Assembly (NCBI GenBank): GCA_965214875.1
Contig: OZ243980.1
Location: forward strand, 372,001-436,000
Reading direction: 5' to 3'
DNA: 64,000 nt
Source: CBDAUN01 sp965214875
GTDB taxonomy: Bacteria > Pseudomonadota > Gammaproteobacteria > Arenicellales > JAJDZL01
Within the stretch, counting starts at the first letter, position 1, and every line of letters starts with the position of its first letter. The position numbers and the translations under genes are program-made. Of this stretch, positions 52,874-61,900 are shown one piece after another. The notes beneath the pieces were generated by a model. That model was not told the origin of the DNA, did no database searches, and saw only the letters and a list, made by a program, of their open reading frames with translations.

Positions 52874-54349
52874 CTAGGTGTCGCGGCTTTTGACAGCAGA
52901 GCGAATGTGGATTGCAATCACCAGCACGATCAGCGCGAAGATTGCCGCTGCAATAGGCCGGTCGACAAAATCAAGCGGTGTTTTAACGCGCGCCATCGCA
53001 GAGCGCAACTTCACTTCCATGATCCCGCCTAGCACCATTCCTAAAATGATGGGCACAATCGGCAGGTTCAGGCGCTTTAGTATCAGGCCGAATATTCCAA
53101 AAACCGCCGCGATCGCGCAGTCGGTCATTGAATTTCTCAACGAATAGACGCCGACAAACCCTAGCGTGAGGATCACTGCCCCTAAAAAGCGAGTCGGAAT
53201 GCGGATCACATGCAGCAGCATGCGCGTTGAATGCATCAAAAACACCAGCACGATGATATTAAGCGCAAACAGCGCGAAATAAAGCGCTAGCACAAAGTCC
53301 ATTTGGCTCGCGAACAGCTGCGGCCCCGGGATGACGTTGTGTACGTAGAACACCGACAGCATCATCGCAGTCAAGGCCTCTCCGGGAATGCCGAGAGCCA
53401 ATAGTGGAATCATTGCTGCACCAGGAACCGCATTATTGGCAGCTTCCGATGCGATCAGACCTTCGGGCGCACCCTTGCCGAATCGTTCCGGATGCTTCGA
53501 TGTCTTCTGCGCGTAACTGTAGGAAAAAAACTGCGCGGTAAACTCTCCCACTCCAGGGATGATGCCCATAATCACGCCGAATGAGGATGATGCGGCTGCA
53601 ACCCGCTTGTAGGAAAATAGTTCCTTTAGACCGTCGAACAGGCCGCCTTCGACACTGGTAGGCTTGGGTCTTTCGTCTTTTTGAACCAGTAGCAGAAAGG
53701 CTTGAGAAATCGCGAAAAGCCCCAATACGACGACGATCAGGTCAATGCCGGAAGCAAGCCACGTCTGGTCGAAGGTGTAGCGCCGCGTGTAGCGGACCGA
53801 CTCGAGGCCGACGGTGTTGATAAAAACACCAAGACAAGCAAGCATGCCGGCTGCCAAAATTTGTCCCCGATGCGCTAAAACCACCAGCACAACCCCCAGC
53901 AAAGCCGCCAGAAATATCTCCCGGCTGCCAAAATGAGGCGCAACCACCGCTAGTAGCTGCGACAAAAAGATCAGACAGATAATCGAGAAGATGCCGCCGA
54001 AAAAAGAGGCTGAATACGCCAGCGACAAAGCGCGCTTGGGATCGCCATTAGCGGCTATCGGGTGGCCATCATAGGTCGTCAGCGCATTGACCGCAGTTCC
54101 GGGCGTGTTCATCAATATCGCGGGTATGGCGCCGCCATACATGGACGAGCCGTAAATTCCAAGCAGCATCGTCAGGCCGACGATCGGCTCCATGGCAAAC
54201 GTAGCGGGCAGCAAGATCGCAATCGCAACGGCTGCGCCGACTCCCGGGATCGCGCCAATAATGACACCGCCGACAGAGCCGACTGCCAAGGCCAGCAGCA
54301 CATCCCAGCGTAGCAGCAGGTCGATTGATGACAGCACCAATTCCATCAC
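52874..54349 (-). CDS. Tripartite tricarboxylate transporter, large membrane subunit TctA
   Basis: 491 residues with about 10-12 hydrophobic segments and TctA landmarks: GGVIIGAIPGVGAAVAIAIL near the N-terminus, AILMNTPGTAVNALTTYDGHP, GVIMGIIPGVGEFTAQFFSY and IPLLALGIPGEALTAMML. The duplicated G-x-IPG-(V)G motif is diagnostic. It is the main transmembrane channel for secondary uptake with the periplasmic TctC protein. It starts 5 bp after the TctB stop. Confidence 0.93.
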   Translation of the reverse strand: MMELVLSSIDLLLRWDVLLALAVGSVGGVIIGAIPGVGAAVAIAILLPATFAMEPIVGLTMLLGIYGSSMYGGAIPAILMNTPGTAVNALTTYDGHPIAANGDPKRALSLAYSASFFGGIFSIICLIFLSQLLAVVAPHFGSREIFLAALLGVVLVVLAHRGQILAAGMLACLGVFINTVGLESVRYTRRYTFDQTWLASGIDLIVVVLGLFAISQAFLLLVQKDERPKPTSVEGGLFDGLKELFSYKRVAAASSSFGVIMGIIPGVGEFTAQFFSYSYAQKTSKHPERFGKGAPEGLIASEAANNAVPGAAMIPLLALGIPGEALTAMMLSVFYVHNVIPGPQLFASQMDFVLALYFALFALNIIVLVFLMHSTRMLLHVIRIPTRFLGAVILTLGFVGVYSLRNSMTDCAIAAVFGIFGLILKRLNLPIVPIILGMVLGGIMEVKLRSAMARVKTPLDFVDRPIAAAIFALIVLVIAIHIRSAVKSRDT

Positions 54350-54354
54350 AGCGC

Positions 54355-54900
54355 CTATAGATACAGAATCATCACATTGCGAATCGCGTCCGGCAACAGT
54401 TCATACATTTGGCCTCCGGGAATTTTTACGGAGAGGAATCCTTTAAAGATCACCACAATCATCACAGCTACCGCAACCGACATGATCATGACGTTTTTTT
54501 CTCGATACCCGGATCGAAACGCCAAGGTGACAACAAAAACGATCGAGCTGAGCAGGTAGCCTAGCAAAGGGACAATAAATACATAGGCCATGAACCACAG
54601 CGCATACTCTACCGACTTGACCCACACAAGGATTTCTGCAAGCGAATTGTCCGCTCGTTTGGAAAAGGCCGACTTGAGGAAGTAGAGCAGCGCAAAGCAG
54701 GTCATGCCAATCAGACTGATGGCTGGCCAAAATCTTGGCTGCGCAAAGAACTTGGTGCCGCCGACCCAGGTGGTTTGAGCGCCTAGTTGCGATATCAGCA
54801 ATATTGAAATCGCCAGGAAAAAAACTGCGAATTGCAAATCGCCCGCCCTTGAAGCGGGCATCGGGCGAATCTTCAAGGGCGAGTCGGGCATGTTCAACAC
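54355..54900 (-). CDS. Tripartite tricarboxylate transporter, small membrane subunit TctB
   Basis: 181 residues with four predicted membrane helices (LQFAVFFLAISILLISQLGA, the FWPAISLIGMTCFALLYFL segment, YALWFMAYVFIVPLLGYLLS, VMIMSVAVAVMIVVIFKGFL). The size and helix layout fit TctB; sequence conservation in the family is low, so the call relies on position between tctC and tctA. Confidence 0.85.
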   Translation of the reverse strand: MLNMPDSPLKIRPMPASRAGDLQFAVFFLAISILLISQLGAQTTWVGGTKFFAQPRFWPAISLIGMTCFALLYFLKSAFSKRADNSLAEILVWVKSVEYALWFMAYVFIVPLLGYLLSSIVFVVTLAFRSGYREKNVMIMSVAVAVMIVVIFKGFLSVKIPGGQMYELLPDAIRNVMILYL

Positions 54901-54978
54901 CGTGAAGTCCGAAGAGGCCTCCGGATCAGCAAGCGGTTCCCCACCAGGCGGCGCTTGCTGATGACGGCAGTTAAAATG

Positions 54979-55902
54979 CTAGTTCAATACTTTAAGCGTC
55001 TCGATGTCTTCGGCAATGCGCGCATTTGATGCATCAGCATCCTGCCAGTAGATTAAGGCGCCGGTTTCAGTTGCCAATTTTTTGGCTGCATCTGACAGGG
55101 CTACTTTCCTTGCCGCATCGATAATCTTGTCGCGCGCATCTTGCGGCGTATCCTTATGCACGAACAGGCCGTTCCACAAGGAAATGTTCAAACTGGGAGC
55201 GATTTCAGCCACAGTCGGAACCTCCGGCGTCAAGCCGATGCGATCATCACCAATCGATGCCAGAATCTTGACGCTGTCCAAGCATGGCAGAATCAACTGC
55301 AGCGTGGTATTGATCACGTCCACATCGCCCGAGGCCAGCGTGTTGCAGTCGAGCGCATCGAACGCAGCATCCGACCCAAAGCCGAATCCTAGCTCATTAG
55401 CCAGTGCCAGAGTGACTCGTGTTGGGATCAGCGGTGCGCCAAAGTGCCCTAAGGCGACATTATTGCTCTTGGCATGCGCGGCGAGCCCTTCGAGGTCGTC
55501 ATACGGCGCATCACCTGCAACAGCGATCACAAAAGGGTAGGTCAAAAAGATGCCCAGCGGCTCGAACGGATTGGGTGACAGTTCCGGTATGCCGATGTTT
55601 GGCCCGATAGTGGGTACCGCGATAATGAACGAGCCGACCGTGTAGCCATCTGCTGGTGCGGTAGCCACTTCGACTGCTCCCGGAAAGGGGCCGCCGCCGC
55701 CGCCCGGCTTATTCACGACTGCCGCTGCGACACCATGCATGTTTTGGAATTCGTCAGCGATCATGCGTGTCAAGACATCTTCCAGATCGCCCGGAGGCCA
55801 CGGTACGACAAACGAAACCGGGCGCTCAGGATATTCCGCTTGGGCTAGCGGTACGAATAAAAAAAAGCTAAGCATTAATGCATAAAAGGTTCTTTTCAAC
55901 AC
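54979..55902 (-). CDS. Tripartite tricarboxylate transporter substrate-binding protein TctC
   Basis: 307 residues with a signal peptide (MLKRTFYALMLSFFLFVPLA, cleaved after AQA) and the TctC/Bug fold: YPERPVSFVVPWPPGDLEDV, VVNKPGGGG, ADGYTVGSF. The usual GG-x-D of the ligand loop is replaced by PPGDLED, consistent with an unusual carboxylate. It is the first gene of tctCBA and lies 42 bp downstream of the dioxygenase gene, so the ligand may be an aromatic acid (inference). Confidence 0.9.
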   Translation of the reverse strand: MLKRTFYALMLSFFLFVPLAQAEYPERPVSFVVPWPPGDLEDVLTRMIADEFQNMHGVAAAVVNKPGGGGGPFPGAVEVATAPADGYTVGSFIIAVPTIGPNIGIPELSPNPFEPLGIFLTYPFVIAVAGDAPYDDLEGLAAHAKSNNVALGHFGAPLIPTRVTLALANELGFGFGSDAAFDALDCNTLASGDVDVINTTLQLILPCLDSVKILASIGDDRIGLTPEVPTVAEIAPSLNISLWNGLFVHKDTPQDARDKIIDAARKVALSDAAKKLATETGALIYWQDADASNARIAEDIETLKVLN

Positions 55903-55944
55903 GATTTATCTCCTATGGTTTGGTGAAATGTTGCTTTCTCTTTT

Positions 55945-56856
55945 TTAGTTTGACTGCCACCCGTGCTCGGGCCGGTCAAACCACACATGCACTTGTCCAG
56001 TGCCGGTTGCATTCTCATAGTCGCTGAACAGCCGCCCCTTCGCGCGACAATCTTCTCCGCCCAAAGCGCCGACCATCATCAGGTAATGGCCAAATCTGCC
56101 CTCGGGTGCGTGCTTGCGATAATCATTCATGTGCTGGATGACGGATTGATGATCGCCATTTTGCCACCATTGAAGTCTTTGTTCATCGGCTTGCCGCGCC
56201 GCTTGAGTGATGATATGGGACGGATCGGATGTTTCGTGCTTTTCAAGTTCATCAAGCGGCCAGAACCGATGGCTCATGCCGCCGCTTGCAAGCAGTACAA
56301 CCCGACGATCTGAGGCGGCAACCGCCGCTGCCACGCCACGCCCGACTGCGAGAAAATTATGATCCTGAGCGGTTTGGCATACGCCGATCGAAACCCATGC
56401 CTCGCCGGCGTTGAGATAGTGGGCAACATTGATCGTCGGATAGTGGATCGGCAAAGCCGGATCTTCACTTGCGTGGCAGCGCACGCCTTCGGCATTGACA
56501 TGGTCGCAGATCTTATGTGCGAGCTGTTGATCTCCTTTAAGCGAATAGGGTATCTGCGCCATTCCTCGCGGCAGTTCTTCGGAGGTGTAGATGCCTGTGC
56601 GCTCCGCGTGCGCGGCGACAACGAATTCGACCGTTGTAAACCAGTGCGTATCGAACAAGACGATGGTGTCGGGCTTGAGCTCGTCGAGCACTTGCTCGCG
56701 CAGTCGACGGATGCCGGGTACCAGGCTGATTTCTCGACCATCGTTGATGTCGTAGCGAAGTTGTTTCGGAAACATGATCGTTGGCGCATGCGACACGAAT
56801 CCGACACCGACAATTTCTCCCATAGCGTGACTCTGGCGACTGAAGTTCCAATCCAT
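55945..56856 (-). CDS. 3,4-dihydroxyphenylacetate 2,3-dioxygenase-like class III extradiol dioxygenase
   Basis: 303 residues of the LigB superfamily. VGVGFVSHAPTIM carries the first metal-binding His and VLFDTHWFTTVEFVV the second. IYTSEELPRGMAQIPYSLKG, LLASGGMSHRFWPL and a C-terminal GTGQVHVWF align well with HpaD of the homoprotocatechuate pathway. The enzyme opens the ring with Fe(II) and O2 to give a 2-hydroxymuconic semialdehyde derivative. Divergent from the HpaE-like dehydrogenase gene (56 bp apart), which would oxidise its product. Start could also be the ATG at 56823. Another catecholic acid is possible as substrate. Confidence 0.82.
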   Translation of the reverse strand: MDWNFSRQSHAMGEIVGVGFVSHAPTIMFPKQLRYDINDGREISLVPGIRRLREQVLDELKPDTIVLFDTHWFTTVEFVVAAHAERTGIYTSEELPRGMAQIPYSLKGDQQLAHKICDHVNAEGVRCHASEDPALPIHYPTINVAHYLNAGEAWVSIGVCQTAQDHNFLAVGRGVAAAVAASDRRVVLLASGGMSHRFWPLDELEKHETSDPSHIITQAARQADEQRLQWWQNGDHQSVIQHMNDYRKHAPEGRFGHYLMMVGALGGEDCRAKGRLFSDYENATGTGQVHVWFDRPEHGWQSN

Positions 56857-56948
56857 CGATTCAGGCTCAAATTATCGCAGAACTCAAACCGAAACCGCGA
56901 TTACTTTGTAGAATGGCAGGTTTATTGCATTCAAGATGGCAGGCATCA

Positions 56949-58418
56949 ATGAAACAATCTAATGCGCAGGCCGGCATTGACGGATATTCAGTTTCGCCCG
57001 ATCACTTTATCGCAGGTGAACGAGTCGCTTCGGGGCGCCGCTTTGAAGTGCGCTCTCCGCTTGACTGGGACATGAAGCTTGCCGAAGTTGCGCGTGGCGA
57101 TGCGCAAACAGCGGAGCTCGCGGCCGCAGCAGCGGTTAAGGGCTATAGCGAATGGTCGCGCCTCAATGTTGCTGAAAGATACGACATCTTGTTCAAGCTC
57201 GCCGACTTGATTGATCAAAACGCAGAGATGATCGCCGTCATCGAGTGTCTGGACATGGCCATGCTGCTCGACAGTCTTCAGCAAAGGCTGGTTCCTCGAG
57301 GTGCTTTGAATTTTCGCAACTATGCCGAAATGGCTGTAGAGCATCAAGAGAGAGCTTGGAGTTCAAAAGGGACGCGCAATTGCATTGTTCGCCATTCGGC
57401 TGGCCCTGCGGTCGTTATTACGCCCTGGAATGCGCCGTTCATGCTTGCAACCTGGAAGGTGGCGCCAGCACTGGCGGCGGGCAATGCGGTGATCTTAAAG
57501 CCTGCCGAATGGGCACCGTTGTCGGCCAGTGTGCTGGCCGGCTTCGTCAACGAAGCCGGATTTCCAGATGGCGCGTTCAACGTCGTGCATGGGTTTGGCG
57601 GCGAAGTTGGCGCGGCGCTGGTTGCCGATCCGCGCATTCGGCGGATATCGTTTACCGGATCGCCTGAGACCGGACGCATGATCGGTGTCAGTGCGGCCAA
57701 AAATCTGGCGCCATTCACTGCTGAGCTAGGCGGCAAGGGCGCAATGATCGTGTTTGCTGATGCCGATATCGATGCGGCAGCGAAAAAAGCTGCTGCGCAA
57801 TTCGAGGACTCCGGCCAGGTCTGTCTGGCCGGCACACGGCTTTTGATCGAACTGGGCATCAAGTCGGAATTTATGGAACGCTTTGTCCATTACACCGATC
57901 AGCATGTCTATGGCGATAGCCGCAATCCTGAAACGACGTTGAGCCCCGCGATCCACCCAGTGCATCTTGAGCGGGTCGAAGGCTTTGTCGAGCGCGCCCG
58001 TGCGGCCGGGGATTCCATAGTGTTTGGCGGCGAGCGGTTTGAGGCAGACAAGTTGTGGTATCGTCCAACACTGATCGAGCCTGTTTCCAATCAGTCCGAA
58101 GTGGTTCAGAGGGAGATTTTCGGGCCGGTGCTTACCTTGCAGACTTTCGAGGGCGAGGAACAGGCAGTGGCGCTCGCAAACAGTACCGAATACGGGCTAT
58201 CCGGCATTGTGTACACAGGCAGCGCTGAACGGGCGAGCCGCGTTGGAAGGGCCATCCGAGCGGGAACCGTGTGGGTCAACTCGTTTTTGGTGAGGGATTT
58301 GACAGCGCCGTTCGGCGGCTTCGGCATCAGCGGCATTGGTCGCGAAGGCGGAGACTATGCACTCGATTTTCATAGCGATCTGCAGACCTTGCAGATTCTG
58401 GAAGGGTCAGTTCAATAG
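56949..58418 (+). CDS. 5-carboxymethyl-2-hydroxymuconate semialdehyde dehydrogenase-like aldehyde dehydrogenase
   Basis: 489 residues from the ATG at 56949; an in-frame ATG at 56913 is also possible. ALDH landmarks: ITPWNAPFMLATWKVAPALA, SFTGSPETGRMIGVSAAKN, catalytic Glu in FTAELGGKGAM, catalytic Cys in SGQVCLAGTR, and the C-terminal AFPGG-type segment as LTAPFGGFGISGIGREGG, as in HpaE. It would oxidise the ring-cleavage aldehyde with NAD. The motif normally ETADTG near residue 100 reads ECLDMAM, which is odd for HpaE. Divergently transcribed from the dioxygenase gene, suggesting a shared regulatory region at 56857-56948. Confidence 0.82.
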   Translation: MKQSNAQAGIDGYSVSPDHFIAGERVASGRRFEVRSPLDWDMKLAEVARGDAQTAELAAAAAVKGYSEWSRLNVAERYDILFKLADLIDQNAEMIAVIECLDMAMLLDSLQQRLVPRGALNFRNYAEMAVEHQERAWSSKGTRNCIVRHSAGPAVVITPWNAPFMLATWKVAPALAAGNAVILKPAEWAPLSASVLAGFVNEAGFPDGAFNVVHGFGGEVGAALVADPRIRRISFTGSPETGRMIGVSAAKNLAPFTAELGGKGAMIVFADADIDAAAKKAAAQFEDSGQVCLAGTRLLIELGIKSEFMERFVHYTDQHVYGDSRNPETTLSPAIHPVHLERVEGFVERARAAGDSIVFGGERFEADKLWYRPTLIEPVSNQSEVVQREIFGPVLTLQTFEGEEQAVALANSTEYGLSGIVYTGSAERASRVGRAIRAGTVWVNSFLVRDLTAPFGGFGISGIGREGGDYALDFHSDLQTLQILEGSVQ

Positions 58419-58499
58419 CGTCGCCGATACTTCCGTTGCTACTTGCATCGATTTCATTTTGAAGATTCTCAGTCCCGTCTGACGAGCCGGTTAAGTCAC

Positions 58500-60089
58500 A
58501 TGTCGAATATGCGTCGGTCGCCGAACATCTTGTTTATCATGTGTGATCAGCTCCGGCAAGACTATCTTTCTTGCTACGGTCACAAGACCCTTATGACGCC
58601 CCGCATTGATGAGCTGGCGCGGGGCGGAGTCCGGTTCGACAATGCGTATTGCCAAGCGCCTTTGTGCGCGCCGTCGCGAGCCAGTTTCTATACCGGACGC
58701 TATCCAGCTTCGCATGGCGTCTATAGCAATGACGATGCGACGCAATTGGGCGAGTTCATGCTAGGCGACTATCTGCGGCCGCTTGGTTATCGAGCCGCTG
58801 TCGTCGGCAAGACTCATTGCTATAAAAGCCCAACAGAGCTTGAGCGGTGCGCCATCAATCCTGGTTCGGATTTTGCAATCACTGCGGCAAGCGGCGGATT
58901 CGAGCCCTACGAGCACCACGAAGGCTTATATCCAGATCCGATTCTGCCGAAAGGTCTCGGCTACACGAGCTATCTGCACTCAGTCGGCTTTACCGACAAA
59001 AATCCATGGCAAGCTCGTGCCAATAGTGGCATTGATGCCGATGGCACGCTTCATTCCGGCTGGTCGCTTCGAAGTGCAAAGTATCCTGCCGCATTGCCTG
59101 AAGAGCACTCCGAAACCGCGTTTACCACGCGCCGCGCCATGGACTTCATTGAAGAGACGGGAGATCAGCCATGGTGCTTGCATCTAAGCTATATCAAGCC
59201 GCACTGGCCGATTATCGCACCGGCGCCGTACCATGACTGCTATGGGGTTGGTCAGCTGCAAGCAGCGGTTCGAAGCCGAAGCGAGCGCGAGAATCCGCAT
59301 CCGGTGATCGAGGCGTTCATGCAATCGGAATACAGCTTGAACTATGCCGATGACGAGATTCGGGATATCGTGGTTCCGGTCTATATGGGACTGATCAAGC
59401 AAGTGGATAACCACATCGGTCGGCTGCATGATTTTTTGATCAATCGAGACTTGCTCCATGATACGGTAATCATCTTCACCTCGGACCATGGCGACTATCT
59501 CGGCGATCACTGGTTGGGAGAAAAGGACATGTTTCACGATCCTTCCGCGAAAGTGCCGTTGATCATCGTCGATCCAAGTGAACGCGCAAATACGACGCGC
59601 GGTCTGGCTCGAAGCGAATTGATCGAGGGGGTGGACGTCGTTCCCACCATTGTGGAGTTGGCAGGCGGCGAGATTTGCCGCGAGAGGGTTGAAGGCCGCA
59701 GTTTGTCTTCGTTGCTACACACCGCGTCACCGGTTGCGAGCTGGCGAGAATATGCTGTCAGCGAGATCAGCTTTGCCGACCGGATGGCACGCTATAAATT
59801 GAAGCGGCTGCCCTACGAATGCCATGCCACGATGGTGCGCGATTCGCGCTGGAAGTACATTTACTATCAAGGCTACCCTGATCAGCTGTTTGATCTTGAG
59901 GATGACCCTGGGGAGTTGAATGACCTTGGTCAAGTGCGAGGTTTGGAAAAGGTAGTCGGTCGCATGAAGGATGCTTTGTTTGACTGGCAGTATTCTCTCA
60001 AGCGCCGGGTGGGGATAAGCTATGAAGATGCCATTGAGCAAGGTCCGCAGCTTGATGAACAATACGGGATCATCATCGGCCGCCGATAG
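58500..60089 (+). CDS. Sulfatase / phosphonate monoester hydrolase family enzyme
   Basis: 529 residues from MSNMRRSPNILFIMCDQLRQ. The formylglycine motif CAPSR is at 56-60 (Cys56 converted to formylglycine), followed by ASFYTGRYPASHGVYSND. Metal ligands are suggested by CDQLRQD near the start and TSDHGDYLGDHWLGEKDMFH later. DQ in place of the usual DD and the overall layout favour the phosphonate monoester hydrolase/choline-sulfatase-like branch. The C-terminal FDLEDDPGELNDL is typical. No signal peptide, so it acts in the cytoplasm. It follows the aldehyde dehydrogenase on the same strand and may release a catecholic acid from an ester (inference). The frame extends upstream to 58443. Confidence 0.85.
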   Translation: MSNMRRSPNILFIMCDQLRQDYLSCYGHKTLMTPRIDELARGGVRFDNAYCQAPLCAPSRASFYTGRYPASHGVYSNDDATQLGEFMLGDYLRPLGYRAAVVGKTHCYKSPTELERCAINPGSDFAITAASGGFEPYEHHEGLYPDPILPKGLGYTSYLHSVGFTDKNPWQARANSGIDADGTLHSGWSLRSAKYPAALPEEHSETAFTTRRAMDFIEETGDQPWCLHLSYIKPHWPIIAPAPYHDCYGVGQLQAAVRSRSERENPHPVIEAFMQSEYSLNYADDEIRDIVVPVYMGLIKQVDNHIGRLHDFLINRDLLHDTVIIFTSDHGDYLGDHWLGEKDMFHDPSAKVPLIIVDPSERANTTRGLARSELIEGVDVVPTIVELAGGEICRERVEGRSLSSLLHTASPVASWREYAVSEISFADRMARYKLKRLPYECHATMVRDSRWKYIYYQGYPDQLFDLEDDPGELNDLGQVRGLEKVVGRMKDALFDWQYSLKRRVGISYEDAIEQGPQLDEQYGIIIGRR

Positions 60090-60461
60090 CCTTCGCTCTT
60101 ATGCAGGCAGTGATCGTCTTGCTGCAGTCGATTAGCGAATCGGACTAGAAACCCATGGACGGAGAACTCTCTCGCCCCGTACTGCTTGTTGTACAGAAAC
60201 GATGTATGGGTTCGGTTCAATCCCGGTTCGTTTAGCGACAGCCAGCGCCTGCTCTTCAATCGAATGCCGGACAATAACTTTCAAAAGCTTAAGGCGCATA
60301 CAGACACGCCAAGCTCGCGAAGTGCTCCAACGACACCGCACCCAGGAATATTCAAAGCCTGAAACGGTGTGGCATCCCGCCTCAGAATCTCTGCGCCTGA
60401 CAAAGCACGAGCTGCAACAGGTTGACTCAACCGTCAGCGAGCAGGCGCTGAAAACTGCCGA
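60090..60461. other. About 370 bp without a supportable gene
   Basis: On the minus strand, fragments such as IPGCGVVGALRELGVSVCAL (near 60310) and, in another frame, HSIEEQALAVAKRTGIEPNP suggest a decayed coding sequence, but no family can be assigned. Confidence 0.3.
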
Positions 60462-61745
60462 TCAAATATAGTGAATGTAGTAATCGCGCAACTGTTCATG
60501 GCCGTAATCGCGGGTGAATTCGATTTCGTGCGCCTTGATGGTAGCGAGATTGCCTATTAATTCAGAGCCGATAGCATTGACGAGCTCAGCATCCGCTTCC
60601 AATGCCTTGATGGCCCCGCTCAGATCTTCCGGAACACTCTCAGTAGCATCTTGATTTTCTAAGCAATCGGCTGTTTCGGCCGCCTGCAAAGTGTAGCCAT
60701 TCTGATGCCCCAATCGAGCCGCCTGCAAAACGGCTGCAATTGCGGTATAGATGTTTGCCGCACCATCTGCCATGCGATGTTCGATTCGTGCAGATTTGCC
60801 CGTTTCGCTACTGACCCGGGTGGTCACGCCGCGATGATCGATCCCCCAATTTTGCCAGTACCCGGAAAGACTGGCTGGCCGCAAGCGCTGATATGAGTTG
60901 ACGGTAGGTGCCAGCAGACCTGCCAGCCCTTGATGATGCACCATCAAGCCTGCGACGCAGGCGCGTCCAAGATCCGAGAGAATGTCGTCAGCGCCGGCAT
61001 CGCCGATGGCATTGGCTTGCTGATCGTCCCACAGGCTGAAGTTGATATGCACCCCTGATCCGCTGAGCTCTTCGATCGGTTTTGGCATGAAGGTGAGCAA
61101 GATGCCTTGCTGCAATGCAATCTCCCTCGCCATCAAGCGAAACAGGAATGCATCGTCGGCAGCATTCAGGGCATCGCCGTAGCACAACGTGAATTCGAAC
61201 TGCGGCGAATCGAATTCAGATGTAATCATTTCCAGCGGGATGCCGCTTTTTTCCGACTGGCTGTAGATGAGGTCGACTAGTCCATCTGGATCGACGAATG
61301 GGCCGGTACCATAGACGAACGCTCCTGGCGTTTCATAGGGTTGCCAAGCTCCATTATAGGACCGGGTAAACGCATAGGCTTCAAGCTCGATGCCAACTTT
61401 AGGGTTGCGCCCAGCGGCTTGCCATTCGACAACAGTTCGTTGCAAAAGGGTGCGGCCGCTTACCGGCAAATCGTTGCCAGCACTGTCAAACTGATCAGCA
61501 ATCACGACTTGCTCCTGGCCAAGCCAGCCAGGCCGATAATTATTAGTGTCATAGCGAACCATCATATCGGATAGCCCTTCGAGCAGCAGTGAGCAAGGCG
61601 CGGGCAATAATTCTTTGTCGTAGGCCAATGCATAGATGCCTTGGCAAAAACGGGACTCGCCCGTTGCATTCGCCATCGGAATCAGCTTGCCTCTAGCTAG
61701 ATTGAGATGGTCGCAGAATAGTACGCGCAATTGATTTTCTGTCAC
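60462..61745 (-). CDS. Glutamine synthetase family protein (gamma-glutamyl ligase type)
   Basis: 427 residues, shorter than GlnA and of the GlnT/PuuA-like group. Catalytic landmarks: VGIELEAYAF (Glu ligands of the first metal), ITSEFDSPQFEFTL, SGSGVHINFSLWDD (the conserved G-S-G-x-H), and RIEHRMADGAANIYTAIAAV near the end. It should join ammonia or an amine to a gamma-carboxylate with ATP. Convergent with the sulfatase gene across the gap at 60090-60461. The natural amine cannot be deduced; its place in this cluster suggests use of an aromatic or alkyl amine, or of an amino donor. Confidence 0.85.
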   Translation of the reverse strand: MTENQLRVLFCDHLNLARGKLIPMANATGESRFCQGIYALAYDKELLPAPCSLLLEGLSDMMVRYDTNNYRPGWLGQEQVVIADQFDSAGNDLPVSGRTLLQRTVVEWQAAGRNPKVGIELEAYAFTRSYNGAWQPYETPGAFVYGTGPFVDPDGLVDLIYSQSEKSGIPLEMITSEFDSPQFEFTLCYGDALNAADDAFLFRLMAREIALQQGILLTFMPKPIEELSGSGVHINFSLWDDQQANAIGDAGADDILSDLGRACVAGLMVHHQGLAGLLAPTVNSYQRLRPASLSGYWQNWGIDHRGVTTRVSSETGKSARIEHRMADGAANIYTAIAAVLQAARLGHQNGYTLQAAETADCLENQDATESVPEDLSGAIKALEADAELVNAIGSELIGNLATIKAHEIEFTRDYGHEQLRDYYIHYI

Positions 61746-61900
61746 GTCGCTACTCCTTAGTCAAGCCTTGAATTAACTATGCTCGGTCGGTTCGACAGGT
61801 TTCGCATCAAGCCGGCTTTCAAAAACTGCCGCATTGACCTTGGCGGCGAAAGAAGGCGCATGCAGTGAAGGCCGGCCCTGCCCATTCCGATATCATCCGC

